Of a stretch of DNA of 64,000 nucleotides, positions 1 through 8,519 are shown piece after piece. This DNA comes from Pseudomonas koreensis (lineage in GTDB: Bacteria; Pseudomonadota; Gammaproteobacteria; Pseudomonadales; Pseudomonadaceae): NCBI RefSeq assembly GCF_012986595.1, contig NZ_JAAQYM010000002.1, forward strand, positions 1 through 64,000, written 5' to 3'. Below the pieces are notes generated by a model. That model was given only the letters and a program-made list of their open reading frames with translations, was not told where the DNA came from and searched no databases. Position 1 is the first letter of the stretch, and every line of letters begins with the position of its first letter. Made by a program: the position numbers and the translations under genes.

Positions 1-76
1 CTCCACAAGCACCCACACGAATTGCTTGATTCAGTTGTTAAAGAGCGGTTGGTTAAGATCTTTCGTCTCAACCGAG
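1..76 (-). promoter_or_regulatory. Leader of an rRNA operon with boxA antiterminator
   Basis: Read on the minus strand this stretch is the transcribed leader that precedes 16S rRNA in Pseudomonas. A boxA element (GCTCTTTAACAA on the minus strand, positions 46 to 35) is followed by the typical leader sequence running off the left edge. BoxA loads the Nus antitermination complex. The 16S gene itself is outside the window, so the operon is inferred from leader and promoters only. Confidence 0.85.
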
Positions 77-82
77 GCGCGC

Positions 83-110
83 ATTCTACAGCAGCCTCAT
101 TTGCTGTCAA
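83..110 (-). promoter_or_regulatory. rRNA operon promoter, proximal
   Basis: On the minus strand a perfect -35 box TTGACA (110-105) is separated by 16 bp from a -10 box TAGAAT (88-83). A GC-rich discriminator follows, as expected of a stringently controlled stable-RNA promoter. Transcription would start near position 76 and run leftward into the boxA leader. Confidence 0.8.
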
Positions 111-192
111 GTGATTATTTTCAGAAGCTTTCGAAGATTTCTTCAACAACTTCAACCACTTGCGCTTCCGATCTCTCGTCAGCGGGAGGCGA

Positions 193-220
193 ATTCTACA
201 GCGTTACACGCTGCTGTCAA
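193..220 (-). promoter_or_regulatory. rRNA operon promoter, middle
   Basis: Minus-strand TTGACA (220-215), 16-bp spacer, TAGAAT (198-193). The boxes and spacing are the same as in the proximal promoter 110 bp downstream, so the two look like a tandem duplication of one promoter module. Confidence 0.75.
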
Positions 221-395
221 CACCTCTTTTTCTCCGCTTTCGACCGAGAAGATCGAACCGTTAAAAGAGCCAAACATCACCACTCTTTCAACTCCTTCCA
301 GGCTTCGATGAACTGAAGCGACCCACTGCCGAAAACTGCGTAACTCATTGAATCTCAAGGAGTTTTCCGTTTCGACTGCGCCGAAAGTGGGGCGA

Positions 396-423
396 ATTAT
401 AGACCTCTGGAATCTGCCGTCAA
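396..423 (-). promoter_or_regulatory. rRNA operon promoter, distal
   Basis: Minus-strand TTGACG (423-418), 16-bp spacer, consensus TATAAT (401-396). This is the third member of a tandem array pointing toward the rRNA operon. The interval 424-555 up to rhtA contains AT-rich sequence but no further element I can support. Confidence 0.65.
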
Positions 424-555
424 CCGTTAATTTCAGTTTTCTATCGAGACTACGAAAAAGCCTGCTTATATATAGACGCAACAGCAGTGAATGCGCAGTA
501 TATTGCCCAACCCCTAAAACAATACCCCGCTCTTACCTTCGGATGATGCCTCGCA

Positions 556-1443
556 ATGACTGACCAACCTCGCTCTCTGGCCTCAATGCTGTTTCCGGTA
601 GGCCTGTTACTGATAGCCATGGCATCCATTCAGTCCGGCGCGTCGCTAGCCAAAAGCATGTTCCCGGTGGTTGGCGCTCAAGGCACGACCACTCTGCGCC
701 TGATCTTCGCCAGTGTGATCATGCTGCTGTTGCTGCGCCCTTGGCGAGCAAGGCTGACCGCTCAATCCCTGCGCACCGTGATCGTTTACGGCATGGCGCT
801 GGGCGGGATGAACTTCCTCTTCTATATGTCATTGCGCACCGTGCCGCTCGGGATCGCCGTCGCGCTCGAATTTACCGGTCCGCTGGCCGTCGCCATTTAC
901 GCATCGCGTCGCGCCATCGACTTTCTCTGGATTGCCTTGGCGGCGGTCGGTTTGCTGCTGTTGATCCCCACAGGTGCGACGACTGCCGGAATTGACCTGG
1001 TCGGAGCCGGTTATGCTTTGGGGGCTGGCGTGTGCTGGGCACTCTATATTCTGTTTGGCCAGAAGGCCGGCGCTGACAACGGTGTCACCACCGCAGCTCT
1101 GGGCGTAATGATTGCCGCGCTGTTTGTTGCGCCGATCGGCATCGTGCATGCCGGCGCTGCCTTGCTGACGCCCTCACTGATTCCTGTTGCCATTGGTGTC
1201 GCCATTTTGTCGACCGCGCTGCCTTACACACTGGAGATGGTCGCCCTCACCCGCATGCCCGCACGAACGTTTGGCACCTTGATGAGCATTGAACCGGCCT
1301 TCGGCGCGCTGTCGGGGCTGCTGTTTCTGCAGGAGTACCTCACGCTGTCGCAATGGCTGGCGATCCTCTGCATTATTCTGGCCTCCGTCGGCGCAACCAT
1401 GACCATGGGCAGTTCCGCCAAGCCTGCCGTCGCGGCAGATTGA
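556..1443 (+). CDS. rhtA: RhtA-type threonine/homoserine exporter (EamA/DMT family)
   Basis: This 295-residue, very hydrophobic protein has about ten predicted membrane segments arranged as two EamA repeats, the organisation of inner-membrane drug/metabolite transporters. The line-up with RhtA is good over the full length, including the FYMSLRTVPLGIAVALEF region near residues 90-110 and a second-repeat segment with LPYTLEMVALTRMP around residue 220. RhtA proteins export threonine and homoserine. The gene diverges from the rRNA operon promoters. The start is at ATG 556; the ribosome site is weak (GGATG about 12 bases upstream), so the exact start is less certain than the family. Confidence 0.8.
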   Translation: MTDQPRSLASMLFPVGLLLIAMASIQSGASLAKSMFPVVGAQGTTTLRLIFASVIMLLLLRPWRARLTAQSLRTVIVYGMALGGMNFLFYMSLRTVPLGIAVALEFTGPLAVAIYASRRAIDFLWIALAAVGLLLLIPTGATTAGIDLVGAGYALGAGVCWALYILFGQKAGADNGVTTAALGVMIAALFVAPIGIVHAGAALLTPSLIPVAIGVAILSTALPYTLEMVALTRMPARTFGTLMSIEPAFGALSGLLFLQEYLTLSQWLAILCIILASVGATMTMGSSAKPAVAAD

Positions 1444-1611
1444 AACAGGATTTGACGAAGGTCTGGCAATTGGCGCTTATTTAGGCCATGTTTAGACCCC
1501 TTAACTTAGTGCCAGATATGGATTTTTCGGACAGGGACATCGACACGCTTACAGCGCAAGCGAATACAGGCAGACCCGAGCGCCAGACTCGTGGCTACCA
1601 TAAGGACGGTA

Positions 1612-1893
1612 ATGAAACGAATTTTGATACTGATCGCTGTGCTGGCTATTGCCGGGTGCGCAGCGACCTCCAAGACTCAAGTGAAGCACGGTCGAAAAGG
1701 GCTGCACATCAACTGTTCCGGGCTGTCGTCCTCTTGGGACAAGTGCTACACCAGCGCCGCCAATGCTTGCGCCCCGAAAGGCTACAAGGTCATCGCCAAA
1801 TCGGGAGATGCTGTGGAGGAGCCAGGTGACTACCCGTTCGGTCTCAACCCGGCTGGTTATACCAGTCGAAGCATGATTGTCATCTGCAAATGA
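1612..1893 (+). CDS. Small predicted lipoprotein, function unknown
   Basis: The product is about 93 residues. It begins with MKRILILIAVLAIAGC, a short charged start, a hydrophobic core and a lipobox (IAGC), so it is probably cleaved and lipidated at the cysteine. After the anchor there are further cysteines (in NCSGLS, DKCYTS, NACAP and the C-terminal VICK), which could form periplasmic disulfides. ATG 1612 is chosen over the in-frame start 21 bases upstream because AAGGAC lies 6 bases before it and the signal peptide begins there. It is convergent with the TetR gene, with only 1 base between the ends. I do not recognise a named family. Confidence 0.6.
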   Translation: MKRILILIAVLAIAGCAATSKTQVKHGRKGLHINCSGLSSSWDKCYTSAANACAPKGYKVIAKSGDAVEEPGDYPFGLNPAGYTSRSMIVICK

Positions 1894-1894
1894 A

Positions 1895-2473
1895 TCACTC
1901 TGGCTGCTCGTCTCGCCGAGCAGCCAGTTGACGCTCGATCTCTTCATGACTGGACTTCAATACCGTCTGCTGAATCGCCGGCGTCACCAGCATCCGCGCA
2001 ACCACCAATGCTCCAACGCATTGCGACAGAATCGCCCACGCCAGGCTGTCACTCTCCAGAATCTGTGCCCAACTGGCTTGCAGCCGACAAATCCACAACT
2101 CTGCCTGCTCCCGTACCTGATCATCTGAACGGGCAATTTCCGCCCCCAGTGTCGGCAAGGCGCAACCCGACTCGGGCTGTTCGACGTGGGCCATACTCAG
2201 GTATTGCTTGAGACAGCGCTCCAGCCGCTCGCGGTCCTGCTCCCCCCTCCCGCCCAATCGCTCCAGGCTCTGGCACAGTTCACGTTCGACGATGGCGGTG
2301 AACAGCGCGTCTTTCGACGAAAAGTGGCTATAAAACGCAGCGCCACTCAGGCCGATCGCCTTCATCAAACCATCGACCCCAACGGTCGAAAATCCAGAAC
2401 GCTTGGCTGACAGCGCACTGCTGTTCAGCAGTTTTTCCCGGGTTTCCAGCTTGTGACTGGCGGAATACCGCAT
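1895..2473 (-). CDS. TetR family transcriptional repressor of the divergent SDR operon
   Basis: This 192-residue protein has an N-terminal TetR helix-turn-helix at roughly residues 10-55, with the diagnostic segment AAFYSHFSSKDALFTAIVE where the recognition helix ends. The C-terminal part is the usual all-helical ligand domain. The start ATG at 2473 follows AGGGTAAG. The gene diverges from the SDR/isomerase pair, with about 90 bp between starts, and that gap contains two AACGNTCGTT motifs, the likely operators. By context it should repress its own gene and the oxidoreductase pair; the inducer is unknown. Confidence 0.8.
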   Translation of the reverse strand: MRYSASHKLETREKLLNSSALSAKRSGFSTVGVDGLMKAIGLSGAAFYSHFSSKDALFTAIVERELCQSLERLGGRGEQDRERLERCLKQYLSMAHVEQPESGCALPTLGAEIARSDDQVREQAELWICRLQASWAQILESDSLAWAILSQCVGALVVARMLVTPAIQQTVLKSSHEEIERQLAARRDEQPE

Positions 2474-2522
2474 GTGCTTACCCTCTTGATCGAGCGCCTT
2501 GACGTTACCCGGATCCTAGCAT

Positions 2523-2547
2523 AACGTTCGTTCACTTAACGATCGTT
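2523..2547. promoter_or_regulatory. Candidate TetR operator, two AACGNTCGTT motifs
   Basis: AACGTTCGTT (2523-2532) and the perfect palindrome AACGATCGTT (2538-2547) lie 15 bp apart in the divergent intergenic region. They sit just upstream of the SDR start and its ribosome site, a position suited to repression by the adjacent TetR protein. Binding is inferred. Confidence 0.55.
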
Positions 2548-2565
2548 TACTAAAGGGATATGCCC

Positions 2566-3294
2566 ATGAATAACAAGAAGGTCGTGTTGGTTGTTGGTGC
2601 AGGCGATGCCACCGGTGGAGCAATCGCCAAGCGCTTTGCCAAGGAAGGTTTTGTCGCCTGCGTGACACGCCGCAGTGCCGACAAACTGCAGCCGCTGGTC
2701 GAGGCGATTCAAGCCGAAGGTGGAGAGGCCCACGGTTTCGCCTGCGACGCGCGCAAGGAGGAAGACGTCATTGCGCTGATTGAGGACATCGAAACCCGCC
2801 TCGGCCCGATCGAAGCGTTTGTCTTCAACATCGGCGCCAACGTGCCTTGCAGTATTCTTGAAGAAACCGCGCGCAAGTATTTCAAGATCTGGGAGATGGC
2901 CTGTTTCTCCGGTTTCCTCAACGCCCGCGAAGTGGCCAAGCGCATGGTCACCCGCCAGCGCGGCACCATTTTGTTCACCGGCGCCACTGCCGGGCTGCGC
3001 GGTGCGGCCGGGTTTGCCGCGTTCGCCGGCGCCAAACACGGCATCCGCGCACTGGCACAAAGCATGGCGCGTGAGTTGGGCCCGATGAACATCCATGTCG
3101 CCCACGTGGTGGTCGATGGCGCGATCGATACTGACTTCATCCGTAACAGTTTTCCGGAGAAGTACGCGACCAAGGATCAGGACGGCATTCTCAACCCCGA
3201 GCACATCGCCGAAAACTACTGGTATCTGCACAGTCAGCCACGGGATGCCTGGACCTTCGAACTGGATTTGCGCCCGTGGAATGAACCCTGGTAA
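2566..3294 (+). CDS. SDR-family oxidoreductase with Phe in place of the catalytic Tyr
   Basis: This 242-residue short-chain dehydrogenase/reductase has a Rossmann start with a dinucleotide-binding loop GAGDATGG near residues 11-18. It has the NIGAN segment where classical SDRs have NNAG. In the active site the YxxxK motif reads FAGAK: residue 153 is Phe (codon TTC) and Lys157 is kept, so the general acid/base tyrosine is absent. The protein may bind NAD(P) without ordinary SDR chemistry, or use another residue. ATG 2566 is preferred to ATG 2560 because AAAGGG is 8 bases away. It is followed after 36 bp by the isomerase gene and is probably controlled by the divergent TetR. Confidence 0.8.
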   Translation: MNNKKVVLVVGAGDATGGAIAKRFAKEGFVACVTRRSADKLQPLVEAIQAEGGEAHGFACDARKEEDVIALIEDIETRLGPIEAFVFNIGANVPCSILEETARKYFKIWEMACFSGFLNAREVAKRMVTRQRGTILFTGATAGLRGAAGFAAFAGAKHGIRALAQSMARELGPMNIHVAHVVVDGAIDTDFIRNSFPEKYATKDQDGILNPEHIAENYWYLHSQPRDAWTFELDLRPWNEPW

Positions 3295-3330
3295 GCCCTC
3301 CTCCATAACAATAAACAGAGAGCAGCAAAG

Positions 3331-3927
3331 ATGAGCAAAACCGTGGAGTTCTATTTCGACCTCGGCAGTCCCGCCACTTACCTGGCCTACACCCAGTTAC
3401 CGAAGATCTGTGCCGACACCCATAGCGAGCTGATCTACATTCCGATGCTGCTGGGCGGCGTGTTCAAGGCGACCGGCAACGCCTCGCCGGCGATGATTCC
3501 GGCCAAGGGTCGCTACATGTTTCAGGATCTGGATCGTTACGCCAAACGCTATGGCGTGCCACTGAAGTTCAATCCGCACTTCCCGATCAACACGCTGATG
3601 CTGATGCGCGCCGTCACCGGCATTCAGCTACGCCAGCCGGAACGCTTTCAGGCGTTTATCGACTGTCTGTTCAAGGCACTGTGGGTGGAGGGACGCCCTC
3701 TCGATGAGCCGGCGACCGTTGCAGCGGTATTGAGCGAACATGGCTTCGATCCCCATGAAGTCCTGGCCATGACTCACGACGAAACGGTCAAGACAACTCT
3801 CAAGGACAACACTGAGACAGCCGTTAAACGCGGTGTGTTTGGGGCGCCGAGCATGTTTATCGGCAATCAGTTGTTCTTCGGTCAGGACCGCCTCGACTTC
3901 GTCGAAGAAGCCCTGCGTCAGGCTTAG
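3331..3927 (+). CDS. 2-hydroxychromene-2-carboxylate isomerase / DsbA-fold GST-kappa family
   Basis: The 198-residue product has the thioredoxin-like DsbA fold of the kappa glutathione transferases. The N-terminal YFDLGSPATYLAY motif carries the catalytic serine (about residue 13) used to activate glutathione. Near the C-terminus is GVFGAPSMFIGNQLFFGQDRL, the cis-proline/FGQDR signature of 2-hydroxychromene-2-carboxylate isomerases such as NahD. Those enzymes isomerise an aromatic ring-cleavage product in naphthalene-type pathways. No dioxygenase genes are nearby, so the true substrate is unknown. It probably forms a two-gene operon with the SDR and ends at a strong terminator. Confidence 0.8.
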   Translation: MSKTVEFYFDLGSPATYLAYTQLPKICADTHSELIYIPMLLGGVFKATGNASPAMIPAKGRYMFQDLDRYAKRYGVPLKFNPHFPINTLMLMRAVTGIQLRQPERFQAFIDCLFKALWVEGRPLDEPATVAAVLSEHGFDPHEVLAMTHDETVKTTLKDNTETAVKRGVFGAPSMFIGNQLFFGQDRLDFVEEALRQA

Positions 3928-3937
3928 AAAAGAGCAG

Positions 3938-3968
3938 AACCCAGGCGCTGCCAGCAGCGCCTGGGTTT
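3938..3968 (+). terminator. Rho-independent terminator
   Basis: A 13-bp GC-rich stem (AACCCAGGCGCTG with CAGCGCCTGGGTT, loop CCAG) starts 10 bases after the isomerase stop and ends in a short T run. It lies between convergent genes, and the opposite strand also ends in A/T after the stem, so it may serve both. Confidence 0.75.
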
Positions 3969-3975
3969 CAGCCAT

Positions 3976-5784
3976 TCAGATCGCCGCAGTGCGCGTGTTC
4001 AGCCACTCCAGTGCGGCACCCTCGAGCAATGGACTCAGACGCTCACGCACTTCAGCGTGATAGGCGTTGAACCACTGTTTCTCTTCCTGCGTCAGCAAGG
4101 ACGGCTCCAGGCAGCGCGTGTCGATCGGGCACAGGGTCAAGGTTTCAAACTTGAGGAACTCGCCAAACTCGCTGCTCCCCGCCTCGCGGTTCATCGCCAG
4201 GTTCTCGATCCGCACGCCCCAACGGCCCGGGCGGTAAGTGCCCGGTTCAATGGATGTGATCATCCCCGGCTGCATCGCCGTTTGCGGTGCCGGCGCAGCC
4301 TGGTAGGCAATCACCTGCGGGCCTTCGTGAACGTTGAGGAAATAGCCGACGCCATGACCGGTGCCGTGGCCGTAATCGACGCTCTCCGCCCAGATCGGCG
4401 CGCGGGCGATGGCATCCAGCAGCGGCGAAAGAATGCCTTTGGGGAAGTGTGCCCGCGACAGTGCAATCACGCCTTTGAGCACGCGCGTGCAGTCACGCTT
4501 CTGCTCGTCCGTTGGCGTACCGACCGGCACCATTCGGGTGATGTCGGTCGTACCGCCCAAATACTGGCCACCCGAGTCGATCAGCAGCAAGCCGTCGCCC
4601 TCGATGACCGCGTGCTCTTCTTCGGTAGCGTGATAGTGCGGCATTGCGCCGTTGGCGTTAAACGCGGCAATCGTGTTGAAGCTCAGCGACACGTAATCCG
4701 GACGGCGCTCACGGGCAGCGGTGAGTTTCTCGTCAATGGTCAGTTCGGTAATGCGCTCGCGGCCCCAGGCCGACTCCAGCCAGGCAAAGAACTCGCACAA
4801 CGCTGCGCCATCCTGCTCCATCGCCTTGCGGATGTGCTGCGCATCAGCCTCGCTCTTTTGCGACTTGGCGAGGGTGGTCGGGTTCAGGCCTTCGACCAGT
4901 TTCACGCCGCTGTCCAGGTTATCCAGCAACCCCGTGGTCACCCGCGCCGGATCCACCAGCAGGCTCGCGCCACCCGGCACCGCGCGCAAGGCATCGGCCA
5001 CTTCGTGATAATCACGCAGGGTCACGCCGTCCCGCTCCAGCACCGCACGCAATTCGGCATCGACTTTGCTCAAGGCCACAAACAGTGTCGCTTGCTGTTG
5101 ATTGATCAAGGCGAAAGACACAAACACCGGGTTGAACGAGACATCACCGCCGCGCAGGTTGAACAGCCAGGCGATGTCGTCGAGGGTGGCGATGAAATGC
5201 CAGTCGGCGCCGCGCTCCTGCAGGGTCTCACGCAGTTTGGCGAGTTTTTCGCCACGGCTGACCGTCGCTTGCGGCGGCAGATGCTGATAGATCGGCGCGT
5301 TCGGCAGGCTTGGGCGATCGGCCCAGACGTCATTCAACAGGTCGATGTCGGTGCGCAGACGCGCGCCACGGGCTTCGAGCTTGCTGCTGAGGGTCCGCGC
5401 CGAAGCGACGGCCATCACCGCACCGTCGACCGCCACCACACCACCTTCCGGCGTTTGCTCGGCCAGCCAGTCCAGCGGGCTCGGCTGCCCCGGTTGCAGC
5501 TTGACCAGTTCGATGCCGCTGCCTTTGAGCTCCTTGGTCGCCTGTTCCCAGTAACGACTGTCGGCCCAGACTCCGGCGAAATCAGCGGTGACGATCAAAG
5601 TACCGACCGAACCATGAAAGCCCGACAGCCATTGCCGCCCTTGCCAGTAGCCCGGCAGGTATTCCGAGAGGTGCGGGTCGGCCGATGGCACCAGCAACGC
5701 ATGGATGCCTTCGCGGCGCATCAGTTCACGGGTGTGCGCCAGGCGCTGGGGAACCGTTCCTTCGGTCAAAGTCTGGGTACTCAT
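3976..5784 (-). CDS. Xaa-Pro aminopeptidase (M24, aminopeptidase P family)
   Basis: This 602-residue protein has the long three-part architecture of eukaryotic-type aminopeptidase P: two creatinase-like N-terminal domains and a C-terminal pita-bread M24 domain. The five metal ligands are visible: Asp in LLLIDSGG (about residue 403), Asp in GTTDITR (about 414), His in GHGTGHGVG (about 478), Glu in TSIEPGTY (about 513) and Glu in VRIENL (about 528). It should be a cytosolic dimetal peptidase removing an N-terminal residue before proline. ATG 5784 is chosen because AGGAG lies 5 bases upstream; an ATG one codon earlier is too close. Confidence 0.88.
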   Translation of the reverse strand: MSTQTLTEGTVPQRLAHTRELMRREGIHALLVPSADPHLSEYLPGYWQGRQWLSGFHGSVGTLIVTADFAGVWADSRYWEQATKELKGSGIELVKLQPGQPSPLDWLAEQTPEGGVVAVDGAVMAVASARTLSSKLEARGARLRTDIDLLNDVWADRPSLPNAPIYQHLPPQATVSRGEKLAKLRETLQERGADWHFIATLDDIAWLFNLRGGDVSFNPVFVSFALINQQQATLFVALSKVDAELRAVLERDGVTLRDYHEVADALRAVPGGASLLVDPARVTTGLLDNLDSGVKLVEGLNPTTLAKSQKSEADAQHIRKAMEQDGAALCEFFAWLESAWGRERITELTIDEKLTAARERRPDYVSLSFNTIAAFNANGAMPHYHATEEEHAVIEGDGLLLIDSGGQYLGGTTDITRMVPVGTPTDEQKRDCTRVLKGVIALSRAHFPKGILSPLLDAIARAPIWAESVDYGHGTGHGVGYFLNVHEGPQVIAYQAAPAPQTAMQPGMITSIEPGTYRPGRWGVRIENLAMNREAGSSEFGEFLKFETLTLCPIDTRCLEPSLLTQEEKQWFNAYHAEVRERLSPLLEGAALEWLNTRTAAI

Positions 5785-5840
5785 CATGTCTCCTGCCAAT
5801 CACTTCATCGTTATTGTTCGTAGCCGTGGAAATCGGCTGG

Positions 5841-7007
5841 TTAAAGCCCTGTCGCCCAGAATGCCGGGGCACTGGCGCAGGCGCCTTTGATCAGTGCTGC
5901 CGCCTGGTCGATATCGTCGGCGGTGGTGAAACGGCCAAGGCTCAGGCGAATGGTGCGACCGGCCAGCCGGGCGTCATGCCCCAGCGCCAGCAACACGTGA
6001 GATGGCGTGTTGCTCGCCGAGTTACAGGCCGAGGTCGCGGAAAACGCGATCGAATGGCTCAAGGCCGCACTGTTGAAGTCACCTTCGCTGAAGGTCAGGC
6101 TCAAAGTGTGCGGGATGCGCTGGCTGACGCTGCCATTGAGGCGCACGCCCGGCAGGCTCAGCAACTGTTCAAGCAGGCGCTCGCGCAACGCCACGATGGA
6201 CTTCTTCTCGGCATCGAATTCGGCCGCGGCCAAAGCGAATGCTGCGCCCATGCCGGCGATCTGATGGGTCGCCAGAGTCCCGGAGCGCAGCCCGCCTTCG
6301 TGACCGCCTCCGTGAATCTGCGCCTGCAAGCGCTGCTCCGCGCGCGGGCCGACATACAACGCGCCAATGCCCTTGGGGCCGTAGAGTTTGTGCGCCGAAA
6401 ACGACATCAAGTCCACCGGCCACTGCTGCAGATCGATCGCCACTTTGCCGGCGCCCTGCGCCGCATCGACATGGAACAGCGCGCCACGGCCACGCACGAC
6501 TTCACCGATGGCCGGGATGTCGTTGAGCGTGCCGAGTTCGTTGTTGACCAGCATCAGCGACACCAGAAACGTGTCGTCGCGCAGCGCTTCGCTGACGGCC
6601 TGCGGGGTGATCAGACCCTCGGCGTCCGGCACCAGATAGGTCACCGCAACGCCGGCGTCCTGCAGTTGCCGGGCGGTATCGAGGATGGCTTTGTGTTCGA
6701 TCTGGCTGGTGATGATGTGGCCGCCGGCAACACCGCGCGCCTGGGCCACGCCTTTAAGGGCAAGGTTGTTGGATTCGGTGGCGCCGGAGGTCCAGACAAT
6801 CTGCCGGGCCTCGGCCCCGACCAGTTCGGCGACTTGCCGACGGGCATGCTCAACCGTCTGCCGGGCCTGCTGGCCGAAGGCATGGGAGCTGGAGGCCGGA
6901 TTGCCGAAGTTAGCGTGAAACCCCAGACAATCGATCATCACCTGGATGACCCGCTCGTCCACCGGGGTGGTGGCGGCGTAATCGAAATACAACGGACGTT
7001 TATTCAT
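5841..7007 (-). CDS. Cysteine desulfurase, IscS/NifS-like, stand-alone
   Basis: This 388-residue fold-type I PLP enzyme takes sulfur from cysteine to form a persulfide for Fe-S cluster or thiolated RNA synthesis. Visible landmarks are the N-terminal YFDYAATTP, the [12 protein letters not shown] phosphate-binding region, the PLP lysine in [12 protein letters not shown] (about residue 204) and the catalytic cysteine in [10 protein letters not shown] (residue 328, as in IscS). No iscR, iscU or hsc genes flank it, so it is not the main isc operon copy but an extra paralogue. It could supply sulfur to a specific acceptor. It lies 56 bp upstream of the aminopeptidase gene on the same strand, and the two may be co-transcribed. 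Confidence 0.85.
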   Translation of the reverse strand: MNKRPLYFDYAATTPVDERVIQVMIDCLGFHANFGNPASSSHAFGQQARQTVEHARRQVAELVGAEARQIVWTSGATESNNLALKGVAQARGVAGGHIITSQIEHKAILDTARQLQDAGVAVTYLVPDAEGLITPQAVSEALRDDTFLVSLMLVNNELGTLNDIPAIGEVVRGRGALFHVDAAQGAGKVAIDLQQWPVDLMSFSAHKLYGPKGIGALYVGPRAEQRLQAQIHGGGHEGGLRSGTLATHQIAGMGAAFALAAAEFDAEKKSIVALRERLLEQLLSLPGVRLNGSVSQRIPHTLSLTFSEGDFNSAALSHSIAFSATSACNSASNTPSHVLLALGHDARLAGRTIRLSLGRFTTADDIDQAAALIKGACASAPAFWATGL

Positions 7008-7212
7008 AAAAGACTCGCAGAGCGTGTTCCGGGATCAGGAGGCTCGTGTCTGCAAACGGCACAGCGCAGCCTTGTGAGCTGCGCGTCGGTTCGAGAGCGT
7101 CATCAATACCTGATCGGATGCCGTTAAAGAAGAACAACTTCATTTAAAAGTGCGTAGGAACGCTCCTGAAGCCGAGCTTAACAGGCATCGGGCCGGCGGT
7201 TGAAGCAATGCG

Positions 7213-7827
7213 TCAGTGAAAGCTTTCGAGAAGTAACGGGTACAGGGAAATCACCAGCAGCGCAGCCATGCCCCAGTTGAATACGCGCAACCAGCGCGGG
7301 TCCTTCAGCACGTTACGCAACAGCGTGCCGCACGCCGCCCAGACGCCGACGCTGGGCAGGTTGATGATGGCGAACACCGCCGCGATCACCACGACGTTGG
7401 TGAAATAACCCTGCATCGGTGTGTAGGTGCTGATTGCGCCGATGGCCATGATCCAGGCTTTGGGATTGACCCACTGAAACGCGGCAGCGCCCAGATAGCT
7501 GATCGGCTTGGCCTCGCCTTCCACGCCCTCGCCCACCGGGCCCGAATGAGCAATTTTCCACGCCAGATACAGCAGATACGCGGCGCCGACATAACGCAGC
7601 ACCGTATAGAGAAGCGGATAAGTCTGGAACACCGCGCCGAGGCCAAAGCCCACTGCGACCACCAAGACGAAGAAACCGCAGGTGATGCCGAGCATGTGAG
7701 GAATGGTGCGGTTGAAACCGAAATTCACCCCTGACGCCAGCAACATGGTGTTGTTCGGCCCCGGTGTAATCGAGGTGACAAGGGCAAACAGGGCAAAGCC
7801 CAACAGCAGATCAAGCGAGAGGGTCAT
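7213..7827 (-). CDS. LysE/RhtB family amino-acid exporter
   Basis: The 204-residue membrane protein has about six hydrophobic segments and the family hallmark TSITPGPNNTMLLASG at residues 18-33. The internal motif NPKAWIMAIG near residue 120 is also typical of LysE/RhtB proteins. Members export amino acids such as lysine, arginine, homoserine or cysteine derivatives; the substrate cannot be told from sequence. The ribosome site before ATG 7827 is poor. The 205-bp gap to the cysteine desulfurase (7008-7212) shows nothing I can name. Confidence 0.8.
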   Translation of the reverse strand: MTLSLDLLLGFALFALVTSITPGPNNTMLLASGVNFGFNRTIPHMLGITCGFFVLVVAVGFGLGAVFQTYPLLYTVLRYVGAAYLLYLAWKIAHSGPVGEGVEGEAKPISYLGAAAFQWVNPKAWIMAIGAISTYTPMQGYFTNVVVIAAVFAIINLPSVGVWAACGTLLRNVLKDPRWLRVFNWGMAALLVISLYPLLLESFH

Positions 7828-7927
7828 GGGAGCAATCCGTGGGGGTCATTCAGGTGTTGACCCTATCGCACGCCAGCCCGCAAACCCACGGACAGTTGGG
7901 TAAAACTTCGAGCAGTACAGTTTGCTA

Positions 7928-8185
7928 TCAGCTTGGACGGCCGTGCAGCTGTATTGCTCGTCCGGCACTCATTTCAGCTTTCTTGTCGAATTGCGATTGG
8001 CCCAGCAGCGCGGCTTTCTTCGCATGGTATTCGTCGAAGGACAAGCCGCCGCGGTTAAGCGCTTCCATTGCCAACTCGCGGGTTTCTTCGGCGGTGTACG
8101 GCCTTTGTTCGGGGGACACGTGGCTGGCGCAACCGGCAAGTACGGAGACAGCGAGCAGCAGCGAAACAGTCAGTAAATGATTCAT
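7928..8185 (-). CDS. Small SHOCT-like lipoprotein
   Basis: An 85-residue protein starts MNHLLTVSLLLAVSVLAGC, a signal peptide with lipobox LAGC. Its middle segment, LAMEALNRGGLSFDEYHAKK, resembles the SHOCT short-domain pattern (a helix, a Gly turn, then a helix rich in Glu and Lys). ATG 8185 is chosen because the signal peptide begins there and AGGA lies 8 bases upstream; an upstream in-frame start would bury the signal. The function is unknown. It diverges from the msu promoter region. Confidence 0.55.
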   Translation of the reverse strand: MNHLLTVSLLLAVSVLAGCASHVSPEQRPYTAEETRELAMEALNRGGLSFDEYHAKKAALLGQSQFDKKAEMSAGRAIQLHGRPS

Positions 8186-8383
8186 GGGGAGCGTCCTGGC
8201 GAGCGGTGTGAGTCGATGGACAAAGGCTACGCCCGCGCCCGCCCGGGCAAAAATCAACACGCTCAATAGTGGCTATCAGGATTTCAGCTTTAACGCCCTC
8301 ATATCTCTTAAAGATCTATAAATATCGATTAACGTTCTTTTACGGAATAAAAGACAGCCGTTATAAATCCCTTCACACGGCGA

Positions 8384-8418
8384 ACAACTGTTGCTCCAGC
8401 AACTGTTGCCCAGGCAAC
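8384..8418 (+). promoter_or_regulatory. Candidate upstream activator site for the msu operon: repeated GCAACTGTTGC
   Basis: Two near-palindromes, ACAACTGTTGC (8384-8394) and GCAACTGTTGC (8399-8409), lie 15 bp apart. The second overlaps an inverted repeat GTTGCC-CA-GGCAAC (8405-8418). The cluster is about 90-120 bp upstream of a sigma-54 promoter, the normal enhancer distance. A third copy of GCAACTGTTGC (8551-8561) is in the leader, just before the msuE ribosome site. The obvious ligand is the SfnR-like activator encoded at the end of the operon; this is inference. Confidence 0.6.
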
Positions 8419-8502
8419 AGCAGATCAGCAAACCCGCCTGAAATCTGCACAACCGACTTGCCCCAGAACGCTCAACCCCCGGTAAACCGGGCCTCTCAGG
8501 AA

Positions 8503-8519
8503 TTGGTACAGCGCTTGCT
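8503..8519 (+). promoter_or_regulatory. Sigma-54 (-24/-12) promoter of msuEDC-sfnR
   Basis: TTGGTACAGCGCTTGCT has the invariant GG (8505-8506) and GC (8517-8518) with exactly 10 bases between them, matching the TGGCAC-N5-TTGC sigma-54 consensus at nearly all positions. Transcription would start near 8530, giving a leader of about 48 bases before msuE. Confidence 0.75.

Noticed and set aside
5685..7127. Long plus-strand frame opposite the cysteine desulfurase gene
   Set aside because: The opposite strand encodes a complete IscS-like enzyme with its Lys and Cys in place; the plus-strand frame has no recognisable content.
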